Counted from the stretch's first letter, positions 27,322-35,488 are shown. The stretch is 64,000 nt of DNA from UBA1672 sp050633505 (GCA_050633505.1 JBOEGQ010000001.1:89078-153077); one strand, 5' to 3'. Notes: generated by a model from the letters alone, not told the origin. Made by a program: numbers and translations.

Positions 27322-28188
27322 TTGCTGCAGATCAGTGATAAATTTAAAGATGCTCATGGCAATGTGCGCCAACCCCTTTCCTATGAACGTATTCTAGAGA
27401 CATGTGATACTGCACACCAGAAACTCCACGACTTTCTCGTCGACTGCAATAAATCCTTTGACGGCATTAGTTTCCACGTTGCAGACGATAAAAATCCTAT
27501 CACTGCAGCAAATAAAGCGATGCGTGATTACGGTGGTGATAAACGCCGTGTCACCGATTATGTCCGTGGTAAAACAATGGTGCAATCGCCTGATACCATT
27601 CGTGCACTAACCGGTCGGGATTTTGAACATCTCATGCACAAACATGGTATTGAAGTTGCAGGCATGAATAACTACTTCAAAGAACCAAAAGATGACACAG
27701 GTTACAGGTGCATTAATTATAAACTGGCAATCCCTGTCGGAGTTGATAAAAACGGTGATATAGAACAACATATTGTAGAACTTCAAGTTGTCGCCGCACA
27801 AATCGAGAAGCGCTGCGAAGAAACGCATAAATATAAAAGACGTGCGGAAGAAGCCGGAAACCAGATAGAACTTCTGATGCAAAAATATGGCAATGTTAGA
27901 GAGTTAAAGTATAGAGAAATACACAATGACAAACTAACACCGGAGGAAAAAGAAAGGCTAACTGCATTTGAATATGAGGCAAAACCTTATAGAAAGATTG
28001 CACAGCTCAATTACGCGGCAAGCCGTTTAATCAACGGACAAACTGCTAGGGGTAGCGACCCAAAAACAAATTATGAGGCACTTCTTGATCCGGATCAAAA
28101 AAGTAAGCACTTCCTGTTCCCTGGACGAGAAGAGCACCTTGCATCACTAAAATTCAAAGCAGATCTGATGGTCTATGAGAACGAATAA
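27322..28188 (+). CDS. RelA/SpoT-fold nucleotidyltransferase-like protein
   Basis: 288 residues starting at TTG 27322, the only available start upstream of the conserved region. The central part follows the RelA/SpoT synthetase pattern: MRDYGGDKRRVTDYVRGKTMV (pattern around residues 67-87) with Asp79 and Arg82 at the Mg-binding and substrate positions, GYRCINYKL with the G-Y-R motif at 127-129, and VELQVV with Glu153-Leu-Gln155, the ExQ catalytic motif, then ETHKYK. A His-containing hydrolase (HD) domain and the C-terminal TGS/ACT domains of RelA and SpoT are absent, so it belongs with small alarmone synthetases or toxSAS-type toxins. It leads a tight three-gene operon. The family call is an inference from motifs. 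Confidence 0.6.
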   Translation: MLQISDKFKDAHGNVRQPLSYERILETCDTAHQKLHDFLVDCNKSFDGISFHVADDKNPITAANKAMRDYGGDKRRVTDYVRGKTMVQSPDTIRALTGRDFEHLMHKHGIEVAGMNNYFKEPKDDTGYRCINYKLAIPVGVDKNGDIEQHIVELQVVAAQIEKRCEETHKYKRRAEEAGNQIELLMQKYGNVRELKYREIHNDKLTPEEKERLTAFEYEAKPYRKIAQLNYAASRLINGQTARGSDPKTNYEALLDPDQKSKHFLFPGREEHLASLKFKADLMVYENE

Positions 28189-28248
28189 AAGATATACTTA
28201 CTTTAAATATTATGTTAATAATTGAAAAATTGTACACGAGAAACGAAG

Positions 28249-28746
28249 ATGGCACGAGACAAGAAAGATTTTGAAGCAATTATAGACATGCTTTCAATGC
28301 ATTTTAAGCGTACCGGAATTGATGAACAAACTCTGGAAAAAGAAGCTGGCCTTGAACCCGGAACCATTTTAGAGATTCAGGATAAAAGCGCCACCTACTT
28401 TAAATACGGCATTGGATCGACAGAGCGTGGCCGAGAGTTTTTTGCGATACCATGCTCTCTGGATGAAGATACATTTCAAGATGACATCCACCGTAATGCT
28501 ATCAAGGCTCAATTAGACTCTGGCGCTCTTCAGGTTCACGATCTTTCTATGGAATATCTGGATGTTGAAAGACATTATATGGAACAATGGGACTTTGACG
28601 ATTCTTGCTGGACTTTGGCAGATGTCGATGAAGGTTTCACCTCTTCACAATCATTCAGTTTTGTTCCCAAAGACACATTTTATGAAGAATTTGCAGATGC
28701 ACTCGAAAAACGAGGCGCTACAATTGGTGGACTTGAATGCCAATAG
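28249..28746 (+). CDS. Unknown acidic protein, operon partner of the RelA/SpoT-like gene
   Basis: 165 residues from ATG 28249; a TTG nine codons upstream is also in frame but no ribosome site favours it. The N-terminal 45 residues (DKKDFEAIIDMLSMHFKRTGIDEQTLEKEAGLEP, described as a helical segment) look helical and somewhat HTH-like; the rest is acidic and rich in aromatic residues (for example QWDFDDSCWTLADVDEGF). No signal peptide. Its stop overlaps the next gene by ten bases. Function unknown; the position would suit an antitoxin or accessory factor. Confidence 0.7.
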   Translation: MARDKKDFEAIIDMLSMHFKRTGIDEQTLEKEAGLEPGTILEIQDKSATYFKYGIGSTERGREFFAIPCSLDEDTFQDDIHRNAIKAQLDSGALQVHDLSMEYLDVERHYMEQWDFDDSCWTLADVDEGFTSSQSFSFVPKDTFYEEFADALEKRGATIGGLECQ

Positions 28747-29027
28747 AAGATTCCCTTGATATTCCCGATGAAATTTTAGAACAGATTGAGTTGGAAGAAG
28801 AAACCGGTGAAATCCGGATTGTCTATTACCTTCTCGGAACACGCCCTGTTAAAGTTACCTATATTGATGACTTTCCCGAATTTGTACAAACACCTGATTT
28901 TGAGAAAAAAGAGTTCGTATTTGACCGTGAAACACTACACCGCATTCACGATTCCATGGACGCACAAAAAGTTGACGAGCTTACATTTCGCAATGCCTGC
29001 CTCGCACAAGGTGTAAAGCCTGTTTAA
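28737..29027 (+). CDS. Unknown small acidic protein, third gene of the RelA/SpoT-like operon
   Basis: 96 residues, very acidic at the N-terminus (MPIEDSLDIPDEILEQIELE), with a short alternating region GEIRIVYYLLGTRPVKVTYI and a C-terminal helical part. Begins ten bases before the stop of the preceding gene, so it is translationally coupled. Small size, acidity and coupling are consistent with an antitoxin, but no family is recognised. It ends 17 bases from the convergent alaS stop. Confidence 0.7.
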   Translation: MPIEDSLDIPDEILEQIELEEETGEIRIVYYLLGTRPVKVTYIDDFPEFVQTPDFEKKEFVFDRETLHRIHDSMDAQKVDELTFRNACLAQGVKPV

Positions 29028-29044
29028 AGGCCTCAGACCTTCCC

Positions 29045-31705
29045 CTAACCAACCAACTTACCTTCAATTGCATCGACCGCACTTTGTGCATCATTGGCAT
29101 TCGGGCCACCGGCTTGTGCCATATCAGGGCGGCCACCGCCACCCTTACCACCCAGAGCCTCAGAACCAACGCGCACCAAATCAACCGCGCTAATATCTGG
29201 TGTCAGATCATCTGTAACACCAACCACGATAGAAGCCTTCCCATCATTGGTCGCGACAAGAACAATAACGCCAGATCCAAGTTGTGCCTTCAGATCATCC
29301 GCCATGGGCTTAAGATCTTTTGCAGGGAAACCATCAAGAACACGACCGGTAAATTTTACACCGTTAATCTCCTTAATATCATCATTGGCAGATCCCCCTG
29401 CCCCGCCGCCCAGCGCAACGGCCTTACGCAAATCTGCAACTTCTTTTTCCAGCTTTTTCTTCTCATCCATAAGGCTTTTTACACGCTGTTCAACATCATT
29501 TACAGATGTCTTTAGAAGAGCAGCAGTTCCTTGCAGCGTATTATCCTGTGTATTCAGATAAGAAAGTGCATTTGCACCTGTAACCGCCTCAACACGTCGG
29601 ATACCAGATGATAGCGCGCCTTCAGATACAATTTTGAGCAAGCCAATATCACCTGTGCGCTTCACATGCGTACCACCGCAAAGCTCAACAGAGAATTGTT
29701 TGTTCTCCCCCTCACCTTGTGTACCCATTGTTACAACGCGCACCTCATCATCATATTTCTCACCAAACAGAGCCATTGCCCCACTCTCACGTGCATCGTC
29801 AAGCGCCATCACGCGTGTTACGACATCAGTATTTGCACGAATTTCATCATTAACAATCTTCTCAACTTTGGAAATCTCCTCAGCGCTCATCCCGTTTGGA
29901 TGCGAGATATCAAAGCGTGTGCGCTCCTCATCTTGGAGTGAGCCTTTCTGCGCAACATGATCCCCAAGAACCTGGCGTAACGCCTCATGCAAAAGATGCG
30001 TTGCAGAGTGATTGGATTGGATTGTCGTACGGCGATTTGTGTCCACGCATAGAGCAATAGCATCACCAACTTTAAAAGATCCACCTTCAACATTAACAAC
30101 ATGCGCCCAAAGTGAGGCAATCTGCTTTTTTGTATCTATAACGTTAGCTTGTGATGGATTTAATACCCCGGAAATCCCCCCTTTGTCACCGACCTGACCA
30201 CCGCTTTCAGCATAAAATGGTGACTGATTGGTTATAATCATTCCCTCATCACCTTCATTCAGCACATTCACACGTTTTCCGTCTTTTACGAGTGCAACAA
30301 TTTGCGCTTCGGCCTTATCCACTTCATACCCTAAGAATTCAGTCGGTCCGACCTCATCAAGGATATCGAACCAGATTTTTTCATTCACTTCACCGCCTGC
30401 GCCTGACCATGCGGCGCGCGCTTTTGCTTTTTGCTCTGCCATGCATGTATCAAAAGCATCGGTATCAACGTCAATCTCTTTGGCGCGTAAAGCATCCTGC
30501 GTCAAATCCAAGGGGAAACCATATGTATCATATAATTTAAACGCCACATCCCCCGGGAATTTCGCGCCATCATTAACCTTAGATGTTTCTTCATCCAACA
30601 TTTTCAAACCACGATCCAGTGTTGTTTTAAAACGCTTTTCTTCGGTTTCCAATGTCTGCGTAATCAGGCTTTCTGCTTGTTTCAATTCAGGATACGCCTC
30701 ACCCATTTTACCAAGTAAAGTCGGATATAGCTTATGCATCATCGGATCTTTCGCGCCCAAAAGATGCGCATGCCGCATGCCGCGACGCATAATACGACGC
30801 AGGACATAGCCACGCCCCTCATTACTTGGCATTACACCATCTGCAAGCAAAAATGCCGCCGAGCGCAAGTGATCTGCAATAACCTTATGGCTTGCTGCCA
30901 TATCACCGTCCGCTTCAACGCTTGTTAAATCTGCACTATGCTCAATAAGGGCGCGCATAATATCGATGTCGTAGTTATTATTTGATCCCATCAGAGTTGC
31001 CGCAATACGCTCTAGCCCCATGCCTGTATCAACACTTTGCGCCGGAAGGTCAACACGTGTTTCTGCATCAATTTGCTCATACTGCATAAAGACATTATTC
31101 CATATCTCGATAAAGCGATCACCGTCTTCTTCCGGTGATCCCGGTGGCCCACCCCAGATATGCTCACCATGGTCATAAAAGATCTCGGTACATGGCCCGC
31201 ATGGCCCCGTATCACCCATGCGCCAAAAATTATCATCTGTCGCAATACGGATAATTTTATGATCGGCAAAGCCTGTGATTTTCTTCCAAATTTCTGCAGC
31301 TTCTTCATCTGTCGAATGCACAGTCACGCATAATTTTTCCGCAGATAAGCCAAAGTTCTTTGTGACCAATTCCCACGCAAAGGCAATGGCCTCTTCCTTA
31401 AAATAATCCCCAAACGAGAAATTCCCCAACATCTCAAAGAAGGTATGATGACGCGCCGTATAGCCGACATTTTCCAGATCGTTATGCTTCCCCCCTGCAC
31501 GCACACATTTCTGTGATGTTGTTGCACGGTTATAAGGGCGCTTTTCTTTACCTGTGAAAACATCTTTAAATTGGTTCATACCCGCATTCGTAAACATCAA
31601 CGTTGGATCATTTTGTGGTACCAATGAAGAAGAAGACACGATGCTATGTCCGTTCTTTTCAAAAAACCCTAAAAATTCTGATCGTATATCGTTGACTGTT
31701 TTCAT
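29045..31705 (-). CDS. alaS: Alanyl-tRNA synthetase
   Basis: 886 residues in the family order: class II catalytic domain opening with VNDIRSEFLGFFEKNGH and PTLMFTNAGMNQFKDVF; editing domain with the zinc motif HSATHLLH (HxxxH) and CGGTHVKRTGDIG (CxxxH); a coiled segment (DVEQRVKSLMDEKKKLEKE); and the Gly-rich C-Ala domain with GGKGGGGRPDMAQAGG. A GAGTGAAG ribosome site precedes ATG 31705. Divergent from the following phosphatase gene with a 41-base gap, so the promoters must overlap. Confidence 0.97.
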   Translation of the reverse strand: MKTVNDIRSEFLGFFEKNGHSIVSSSSLVPQNDPTLMFTNAGMNQFKDVFTGKEKRPYNRATTSQKCVRAGGKHNDLENVGYTARHHTFFEMLGNFSFGDYFKEEAIAFAWELVTKNFGLSAEKLCVTVHSTDEEAAEIWKKITGFADHKIIRIATDDNFWRMGDTGPCGPCTEIFYDHGEHIWGGPPGSPEEDGDRFIEIWNNVFMQYEQIDAETRVDLPAQSVDTGMGLERIAATLMGSNNNYDIDIMRALIEHSADLTSVEADGDMAASHKVIADHLRSAAFLLADGVMPSNEGRGYVLRRIMRRGMRHAHLLGAKDPMMHKLYPTLLGKMGEAYPELKQAESLITQTLETEEKRFKTTLDRGLKMLDEETSKVNDGAKFPGDVAFKLYDTYGFPLDLTQDALRAKEIDVDTDAFDTCMAEQKAKARAAWSGAGGEVNEKIWFDILDEVGPTEFLGYEVDKAEAQIVALVKDGKRVNVLNEGDEGMIITNQSPFYAESGGQVGDKGGISGVLNPSQANVIDTKKQIASLWAHVVNVEGGSFKVGDAIALCVDTNRRTTIQSNHSATHLLHEALRQVLGDHVAQKGSLQDEERTRFDISHPNGMSAEEISKVEKIVNDEIRANTDVVTRVMALDDARESGAMALFGEKYDDEVRVVTMGTQGEGENKQFSVELCGGTHVKRTGDIGLLKIVSEGALSSGIRRVEAVTGANALSYLNTQDNTLQGTAALLKTSVNDVEQRVKSLMDEKKKLEKEVADLRKAVALGGGAGGSANDDIKEINGVKFTGRVLDGFPAKDLKPMADDLKAQLGSGVIVLVATNDGKASIVVGVTDDLTPDISAVDLVRVGSEALGGKGGGGRPDMAQAGGPNANDAQSAVDAIEGKLVG

Positions 31706-31746
31706 TGCTTCACTCTATGCTTCTTTGAGAATATGAAGAGGTATTT

Positions 31747-32523
31747 ATGCAAGAAAATATAGACTTTGCCAATAGCTTAGCCGACAAGGCCGGTGAAATA
31801 ATTCAAAAATATTTCCGCCAGCCATTCGATGTTGAACATAAAGAAGACCACAGCCCGGTCACAATCGCGGATAAAGAGGTTGAAAAGGCCCTACGGGATA
31901 TGATTGAAAGCACCCGCCCACAAGACGGCATTCTAGGTGAAGAGTTCGGTACAAAAGAAAGCCAGAACGGCCTGACATGGGTTATTGACCCGATTGACGG
32001 CACGAAAAGTTTTATGATCGGCCGCCCGACATTTGGTACATTAATTGCCCTGTGTGAGAGGGACATTCCAAAGCTTGGTATTATCGATCAACCAATTTTA
32101 AAAGAACGATGGGTCGGCGTAACAGGCGCGCAAACCACACTAAACGGAAACCCTGTCAAAACACGTCCGTGTAAGGATTTCAATAATGCACGGATCGGAT
32201 CAACCACCCCGATGATGTTTGATAAGCTCGCCGAATTTGGGCCAGCGTATCAAATTTTCGAAAACCCGCCACGTATGGCATGGGGCGGAGACTGTTATAT
32301 GTACGGTCTCATCGCCAGCGGTCACATGGATGTCGCCTTCGAACAGAACCTGTCCCCTTATGACTTTGCCGCCCTTATCCCCGTGATCAAAGGTGCAGGC
32401 GGTCATATTAGTGACTGGCGCGGTGATGAACTCACCCTGAATTCCGTTGGTAAAGTCATTGCAATTGGCGACCCTGAGCTTTGGCCACATATTGAACGCA
32501 TGATTATGAAATCACCATATTAG
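31747..32523 (+). CDS. hisN: Inositol-monophosphatase family protein, probably histidinol-phosphatase
   Basis: Mg-dependent phosphatase of 258 residues. Metal-binding motifs are intact: GEEFG (about residue 60), DPIDGTKSF and the C-terminal WGGDCYMYGLIASGHMDVAFE with Asp. The short loop and the WGGDCYMYGLIASG segment resemble HisN histidinol-phosphatases of alphaproteobacteria more than SuhB. An AGAGG ribosome site lies five bases before the ATG. No other his gene is nearby, so the substrate call is a family inference. Confidence 0.8.
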   Translation: MQENIDFANSLADKAGEIIQKYFRQPFDVEHKEDHSPVTIADKEVEKALRDMIESTRPQDGILGEEFGTKESQNGLTWVIDPIDGTKSFMIGRPTFGTLIALCERDIPKLGIIDQPILKERWVGVTGAQTTLNGNPVKTRPCKDFNNARIGSTTPMMFDKLAEFGPAYQIFENPPRMAWGGDCYMYGLIASGHMDVAFEQNLSPYDFAALIPVIKGAGGHISDWRGDELTLNSVGKVIAIGDPELWPHIERMIMKSPY

Positions 32524-32577
32524 GCTTAGCTTCATTATCTTCGCTCTTTCGTTTTAAGAGATTGAAATGATGGGTAA

Positions 32578-32739
32578 CTATGACAATAAGCTATCACCCC
32601 TATCGCTCTTGATATTTAAGGCGAGCGGGTTTGGTTTTTTCTTTGGAACGGGCACAAACGTCCCTGAAACATTGCCGCCAAAGCCGATATGGCCGGAGCC
32701 TGCGTTTTCACCTACCGTGCCATACAAAAAAAATTGCAT
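32578..32739 (-). CDS. 53-residue open frame carrying the shared cassette motif
   Basis: Starts at ATG 32739, ends at 32578. The peptide begins MQFFLYGTVGENAGSG, continues with HIGFGGNVSGTFVPVPKKKP (the sequence shared with the two muramidase genes) and ends NPLALNIKSDRGDSLLS. No ribosome site is visible and a run of eight T follows the start codon, where slippage would break the frame. It may be a remnant of a third muramidase gene, or a free-standing cassette. The frame is real in sequence; expression is doubtful. Confidence 0.4.
   Translation of the reverse strand: MQFFLYGTVGENAGSGHIGFGGNVSGTFVPVPKKKPNPLALNIKSDRGDSLLS
32633..32689 (-). repeat. 57-base cassette, copy 1
   Basis: Encodes I-GFGGNVSGTFVPVPKKKP on the minus strand. 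About nine bases in ten are the same as copies 2 and 3, including synonymous positions. Lies in the 53-residue frame. Confidence 0.85.
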
Positions 32740-32771
32740 TCTGACACAGAGTTAGATATCTTGAGCAACTA

Positions 32772-33176
32772 TTAATCAAAGCCTTCCGAAAGCTCTACAT
32801 ATATTACAGTGGGGGGATGATCATCATTAAGTTCATAGTCACCCCCCTTAGTTGTTACCCTAAGATATTTACCTTTTTCATTATAGAATTTAAAAGTACA
32901 GTATCCCATGCCCGTCCCGGAACAAGCGAGGACTTCGGTGTATCCTACATCATAATAAAAGTGGGGTTGGTTGTATTCTTGGTCTAAATTTGTTCTTTCT
33001 GCTTCAGCAGGTATCCAGCCTTCATTCATGATAGTTTTTCTTGCCTCATAGTAAGGTACGTCAATAATTTGGCTTTGCCAATTAGGCGTTTTTGAGCAAG
33101 ATGAGAGTGAGAGCAGCCCTGAGAGCAAGAAAATTATGTATTGAAACGGAAGTATATTTTTAAAATTTTGAGCCAT
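32772..33176 (-). CDS. Small lipoprotein beside a muramidase gene
   Basis: 134 residues. Signal peptide with lipobox LSSC (cleavage before Cys27, in LLSLSSCSKTP). The mature part of about 108 residues holds two further cysteines close together (VLACSGTGMGYCTF), probably a disulfide, and ends acidic (YELNDDHPPTVIYVELSEGFD, quoted as a tail pattern). It begins 20 bases after the muramidase stop in the same direction, so it is likely co-transcribed. No family recognised; a periplasm-facing lipoprotein next to a muramidase could be an immunity protein or inhibitor. Confidence 0.75.
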   Translation of the reverse strand: MAQNFKNILPFQYIIFLLSGLLSLSSCSKTPNWQSQIIDVPYYEARKTIMNEGWIPAEAERTNLDQEYNQPHFYYDVGYTEVLACSGTGMGYCTFKFYNEKGKYLRVTTKGGDYELNDDHPPTVIYVELSEGFD

Positions 33177-33196
33177 TTAAGATTTATAGCTTTAAA

Positions 33197-33745
33197 TTAT
33201 TTTTTCTCCAACAATTCTTTCAATGTCTTGAAGTCTGTAAGTGCCTTATTGTTTCCGACCCCTTTATAATAACTTTGATTAGACTCATCCTCTGGAAAAG
33301 ATGCCCATTCTTTTGACAATTCTTTGATAAATTGTTTTGTGGTTATTTTACTCGCTTTGTATTTTTCATATCCCCTTCGCCTTAAAAGCTCTCTTCCCAT
33401 TTGATCTTGCAGGTTTTCATCAAAAATAGCACTTGCATCAAGGTTCATCCATCTTATTAAATCGTCCATTTTATCATCTATAATCTGATATCGGCCTACT
33501 GCGGTTCCTAGGTTTTGGCTATTTCGTTTCCGTTGAAGCTGCCTGACTTCTTTGATAGTCATTTTCGTAAGAGGTTTTTCTTTACCACCTACGATAATAT
33601 TGTAATTGTCGCTACTCTCAATTCTGCCGACAAAGTTAAGTATTTCATTTCCCTTTTTTGTGGGGGAAATTGTTTCGGGTTTTCGCTTAGGTATTGGAGG
33701 TGTCTCGATGCTTGCTTTAACAGGCTTCTTTTTCGGAACGGGCAC
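33197..33745 (-). CDS. Lambda-R-like (GH104-type) muramidase
   Basis: About 182 residues. After a basic Pro-rich linker (PVPKKKP, then TPPIPKRKP) the catalytic part resembles phage lambda endolysin R: GRIESSDNYNIIVGG with Glu43 at the catalytic position, GTAVGRYQIID, LQDQMGRELLRRRGY and EWASFPED. It would cleave peptidoglycan between MurNAc and GlcNAc. No normal start: the best is GTG 33745, and the frame extends upstream through the shared cassette to a stop at about 33808 without an ATG. A GGGGA stretch inside the cassette sits five bases before the GTG. No signal peptide. The lipoprotein gene follows at once. Confidence 0.7.
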   Translation of the reverse strand: MPVPKKKPVKASIETPPIPKRKPETISPTKKGNEILNFVGRIESSDNYNIIVGGKEKPLTKMTIKEVRQLQRKRNSQNLGTAVGRYQIIDDKMDDLIRWMNLDASAIFDENLQDQMGRELLRRRGYEKYKASKITTKQFIKELSKEWASFPEDESNQSYYKGVGNNKALTDFKTLKELLEKK

Positions 33746-33779
33746 AAACGTCCCCGAAACATTGCCGCCAAAGCCGACA
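33723..33779 (-). repeat. 57-base cassette, copy 2
   Basis: Encodes V-GFGGNVSGTFVPVPKKKP in frame with, and running into, the GH104-type muramidase. Nearly identical to copies 1 and 3. Confidence 0.85.
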
Positions 33780-33886
33780 GCGCCTGTCTCGTTTTGTGAT
33801 CAGATAAAGACATCATCTGCGCTTTACTAGATGCGCAACTTTAAGCATATGATTGATAAAAGATTTAGTTTGTTTAATATGATGAA

Positions 33887-34369
33887 ATGAAATTGATTTT
33901 AAGCGTTATTATGTTCCTTTTGTTTATTGTTCTGCCTAGTGCTTTTGCATTAGACGAGGACGATGAAAAGCCTGCGGAACAAAAAGCACAACATGTTATT
34001 GATGCGTGTTGGGCAATATCCCTGGAAGCACGATCCGGCAGCACGAGCAGTGCGAGGGCAGGAATCTTAGATAGCGCTCTTTGTATGGAGAAGCATATTA
34101 TTATGCTTGCCGAAACAAAGCTCTTTGCCAATGACCCCAAAGCAACTGAACGAACTAAGCAAAACATAGAAAAGCTTCGTTTTTCTTACGGACGTCTTTA
34201 TTGGGATCTTTTTAATGGTTTGGACGCCTGCATGCATCCAGTTTATGGCATAAGGTGCGGCACTGAAAATCATACTATGCATAACAGCCAATATGCTCGT
34301 TTGCTGGAAGATGTTCTCCATGATGTTTATAAGCAAATGGCGCGTTATGATGTTCCGTTTGACGATTAA
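33887..34369 (+). CDS. Secreted protein of unknown function, convergent with a muramidase gene
   Basis: 160 residues with a clear signal peptide (MKLILSVIMFLLFIVLPSAFA). The mature part is about 140 residues, helical in character, with four cysteines (DACWA, ALCME, DACMHP, IRCGTE) that could make two disulfides. No family recognised. It is the only plus-strand gene within the muramidase island and its stop shares bases with the stop of the GH108-type gene (TTAA at 34366-34369). A periplasmic partner or inhibitor is possible but unproven. Confidence 0.7.
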   Translation: MKLILSVIMFLLFIVLPSAFALDEDDEKPAEQKAQHVIDACWAISLEARSGSTSSARAGILDSALCMEKHIIMLAETKLFANDPKATERTKQNIEKLRFSYGRLYWDLFNGLDACMHPVYGIRCGTENHTMHNSQYARLLEDVLHDVYKQMARYDVPFDD

Positions 34370-35419
34370 TCACGAAGTTTTTCTACGCGCGGTTCCCAGC
34401 CTGGATTGTCAGAATAATTGGACAAGCCTCTCAAAAATTCAATCCGCTTATTGGCAAATTTATTGCTGATTTCTTTTGTTTTTCCCTGCTCAACAGCTTT
34501 CTTAAGGGCGGTACGCGTTTTTGATCCCATAATACCGTCATATGATCTGTTATTGTCGGGGCCAGTTTTTAAATCTGAACCAGTGACCTCATCAATAGAT
34601 TCCTGAAGCCATTTTCCTACAACCTTAGAATCTGTCAAAATATTGGCATCAAAAACATGCTCGACCAATTTTAAACCTGTTTTATCTGCGCCTGCCAACC
34701 TCATGAAGTTTATTAATCTGCGGACGCTCATAAAATTCATCTCTGAAAATATCTGTAATTTGTTCATCCGTGAGATCAGTGGACTTTTCAGGCAAATTCC
34801 ATTCGGGGCTACGTGCTCGCAAATCATTTAAAAAATTCTGCGACATTCCTTTATTGGTTAGACCGCCCGGGTCTGCTTGTTTTGAGCGATTGGCAATACC
34901 GCCTTCTCTGGGAGCAAGTTTCTCTCTGAATTGATCAAAAACAGGATCAGGGGCGTGTTGTGGGATTTTTATTTTTTCTGCCAGGATATCAGGTTTTCTT
35001 TCGGGGATTGGCGGCGTATCTATTTTTGTGTGATGCGGTTTTTTCTTTGGAACGGGTACAAACGTCCCCGAAACATTGCCGCCAAAACCAATACGACCTG
35101 CATCCGCGCCCATATCTACCGCGTCAAAGGCTTCATCCGCATTGCGGTTGGTCAGTGCCTCAAACATACTGCGCTCTGTCTCGCCACCGGGCTTCATAAC
35201 GCCATCAATTTTAAGATGATTGTCTGTCTGAAATTTTTTGATGCCGTCATCCATTTTGCGGGTGAGGAATGGATTTTCGGTATCCTCCTTCTCATCCGCC
35301 GGGAAATACCCCGCTTTTTGAAGGTTTTCTTTTGTCGTGCGGATATCTGCGGGATTGTTTGTTTGGTTATTGCCGACGGCATTGCCAAGCATCCCTGAAA
35401 AGAGGGTGGAAAGGCTCAT
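34366..35419 (-). pseudogene. GH108-type endolysin with peptidoglycan-binding domain, frameshifted
   Basis: Frame 1 starts at ATG 35419 (AGGAG ribosome site) and stops at 34682: a peptidoglycan-binding-like domain (about 25-90, with IKKFQTDNHLKIDGVMKPGG), the shared cassette (110-128), a TPPIPERKP linker, then GH108 catalytic region with Glu172 in APREGGIANRSK and DPGGLTNKGMS, and FRDEFYERPQINKLHEVG. From here homology continues in a second frame (+1) to 34366: ADKTGLKLVEHVFDAN, GKWLQESIDEV and DGIMGSKTRTALKKA, the usual GH108 C-terminal part. One base too many (or two too few) near 34685-34705 separates the halves. Either a recent mutation, a sequence error or programmed shifting. Confidence 0.75.
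35037..35093 (-). repeat. 57-base cassette, copy 3
   Basis: Encodes I-GFGGNVSGTFVPVPKKKP in the middle of the GH108-type gene, joining the peptidoglycan-binding part to the catalytic part. Confidence 0.85.
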
Positions 35420-35439
35420 AGATTACTCCTAATTGTATG

Positions 35440-35479
35440 AAAATATAAAAATCCCCGCGAAAAGCCTGTCTTCGCGGGG
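35440..35479 (-). terminator. Strong rho-independent terminator upstream of the endolysin gene
   Basis: CCCCGCGAA and TTCGCGGGG (35453-35461 and 35471-35479) form a perfect 9-base stem with a 9-base loop; on the minus strand it is followed by ATTTTTATATTTT. It would stop transcripts coming from slt or from any promoter farther upstream, leaving only 20 bases before the endolysin ATG. Confidence 0.85.
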
Positions 35480-35488
35480 ACAACAATG

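Noticed and set aside
28222..28248. TTG 28222 as start of the second operon gene
   Set aside because: No ribosome site at the right distance; ATG 28249 is the simpler start, though the difference is only nine residues.
29084..30809. Several long plus-strand open frames antisense to alaS (up to 193 codons)
   Set aside because: They are shadows of the highly biased alaS codons: Ser/Pro/Thr-rich, no ribosome sites, and alaS is certain.
32567..32755. Plus-strand 62-codon frame over cassette copy 1
   Set aside because: It is the reverse complement of the cassette; the minus-strand reading matches the protein sequence in the two muramidase genes.
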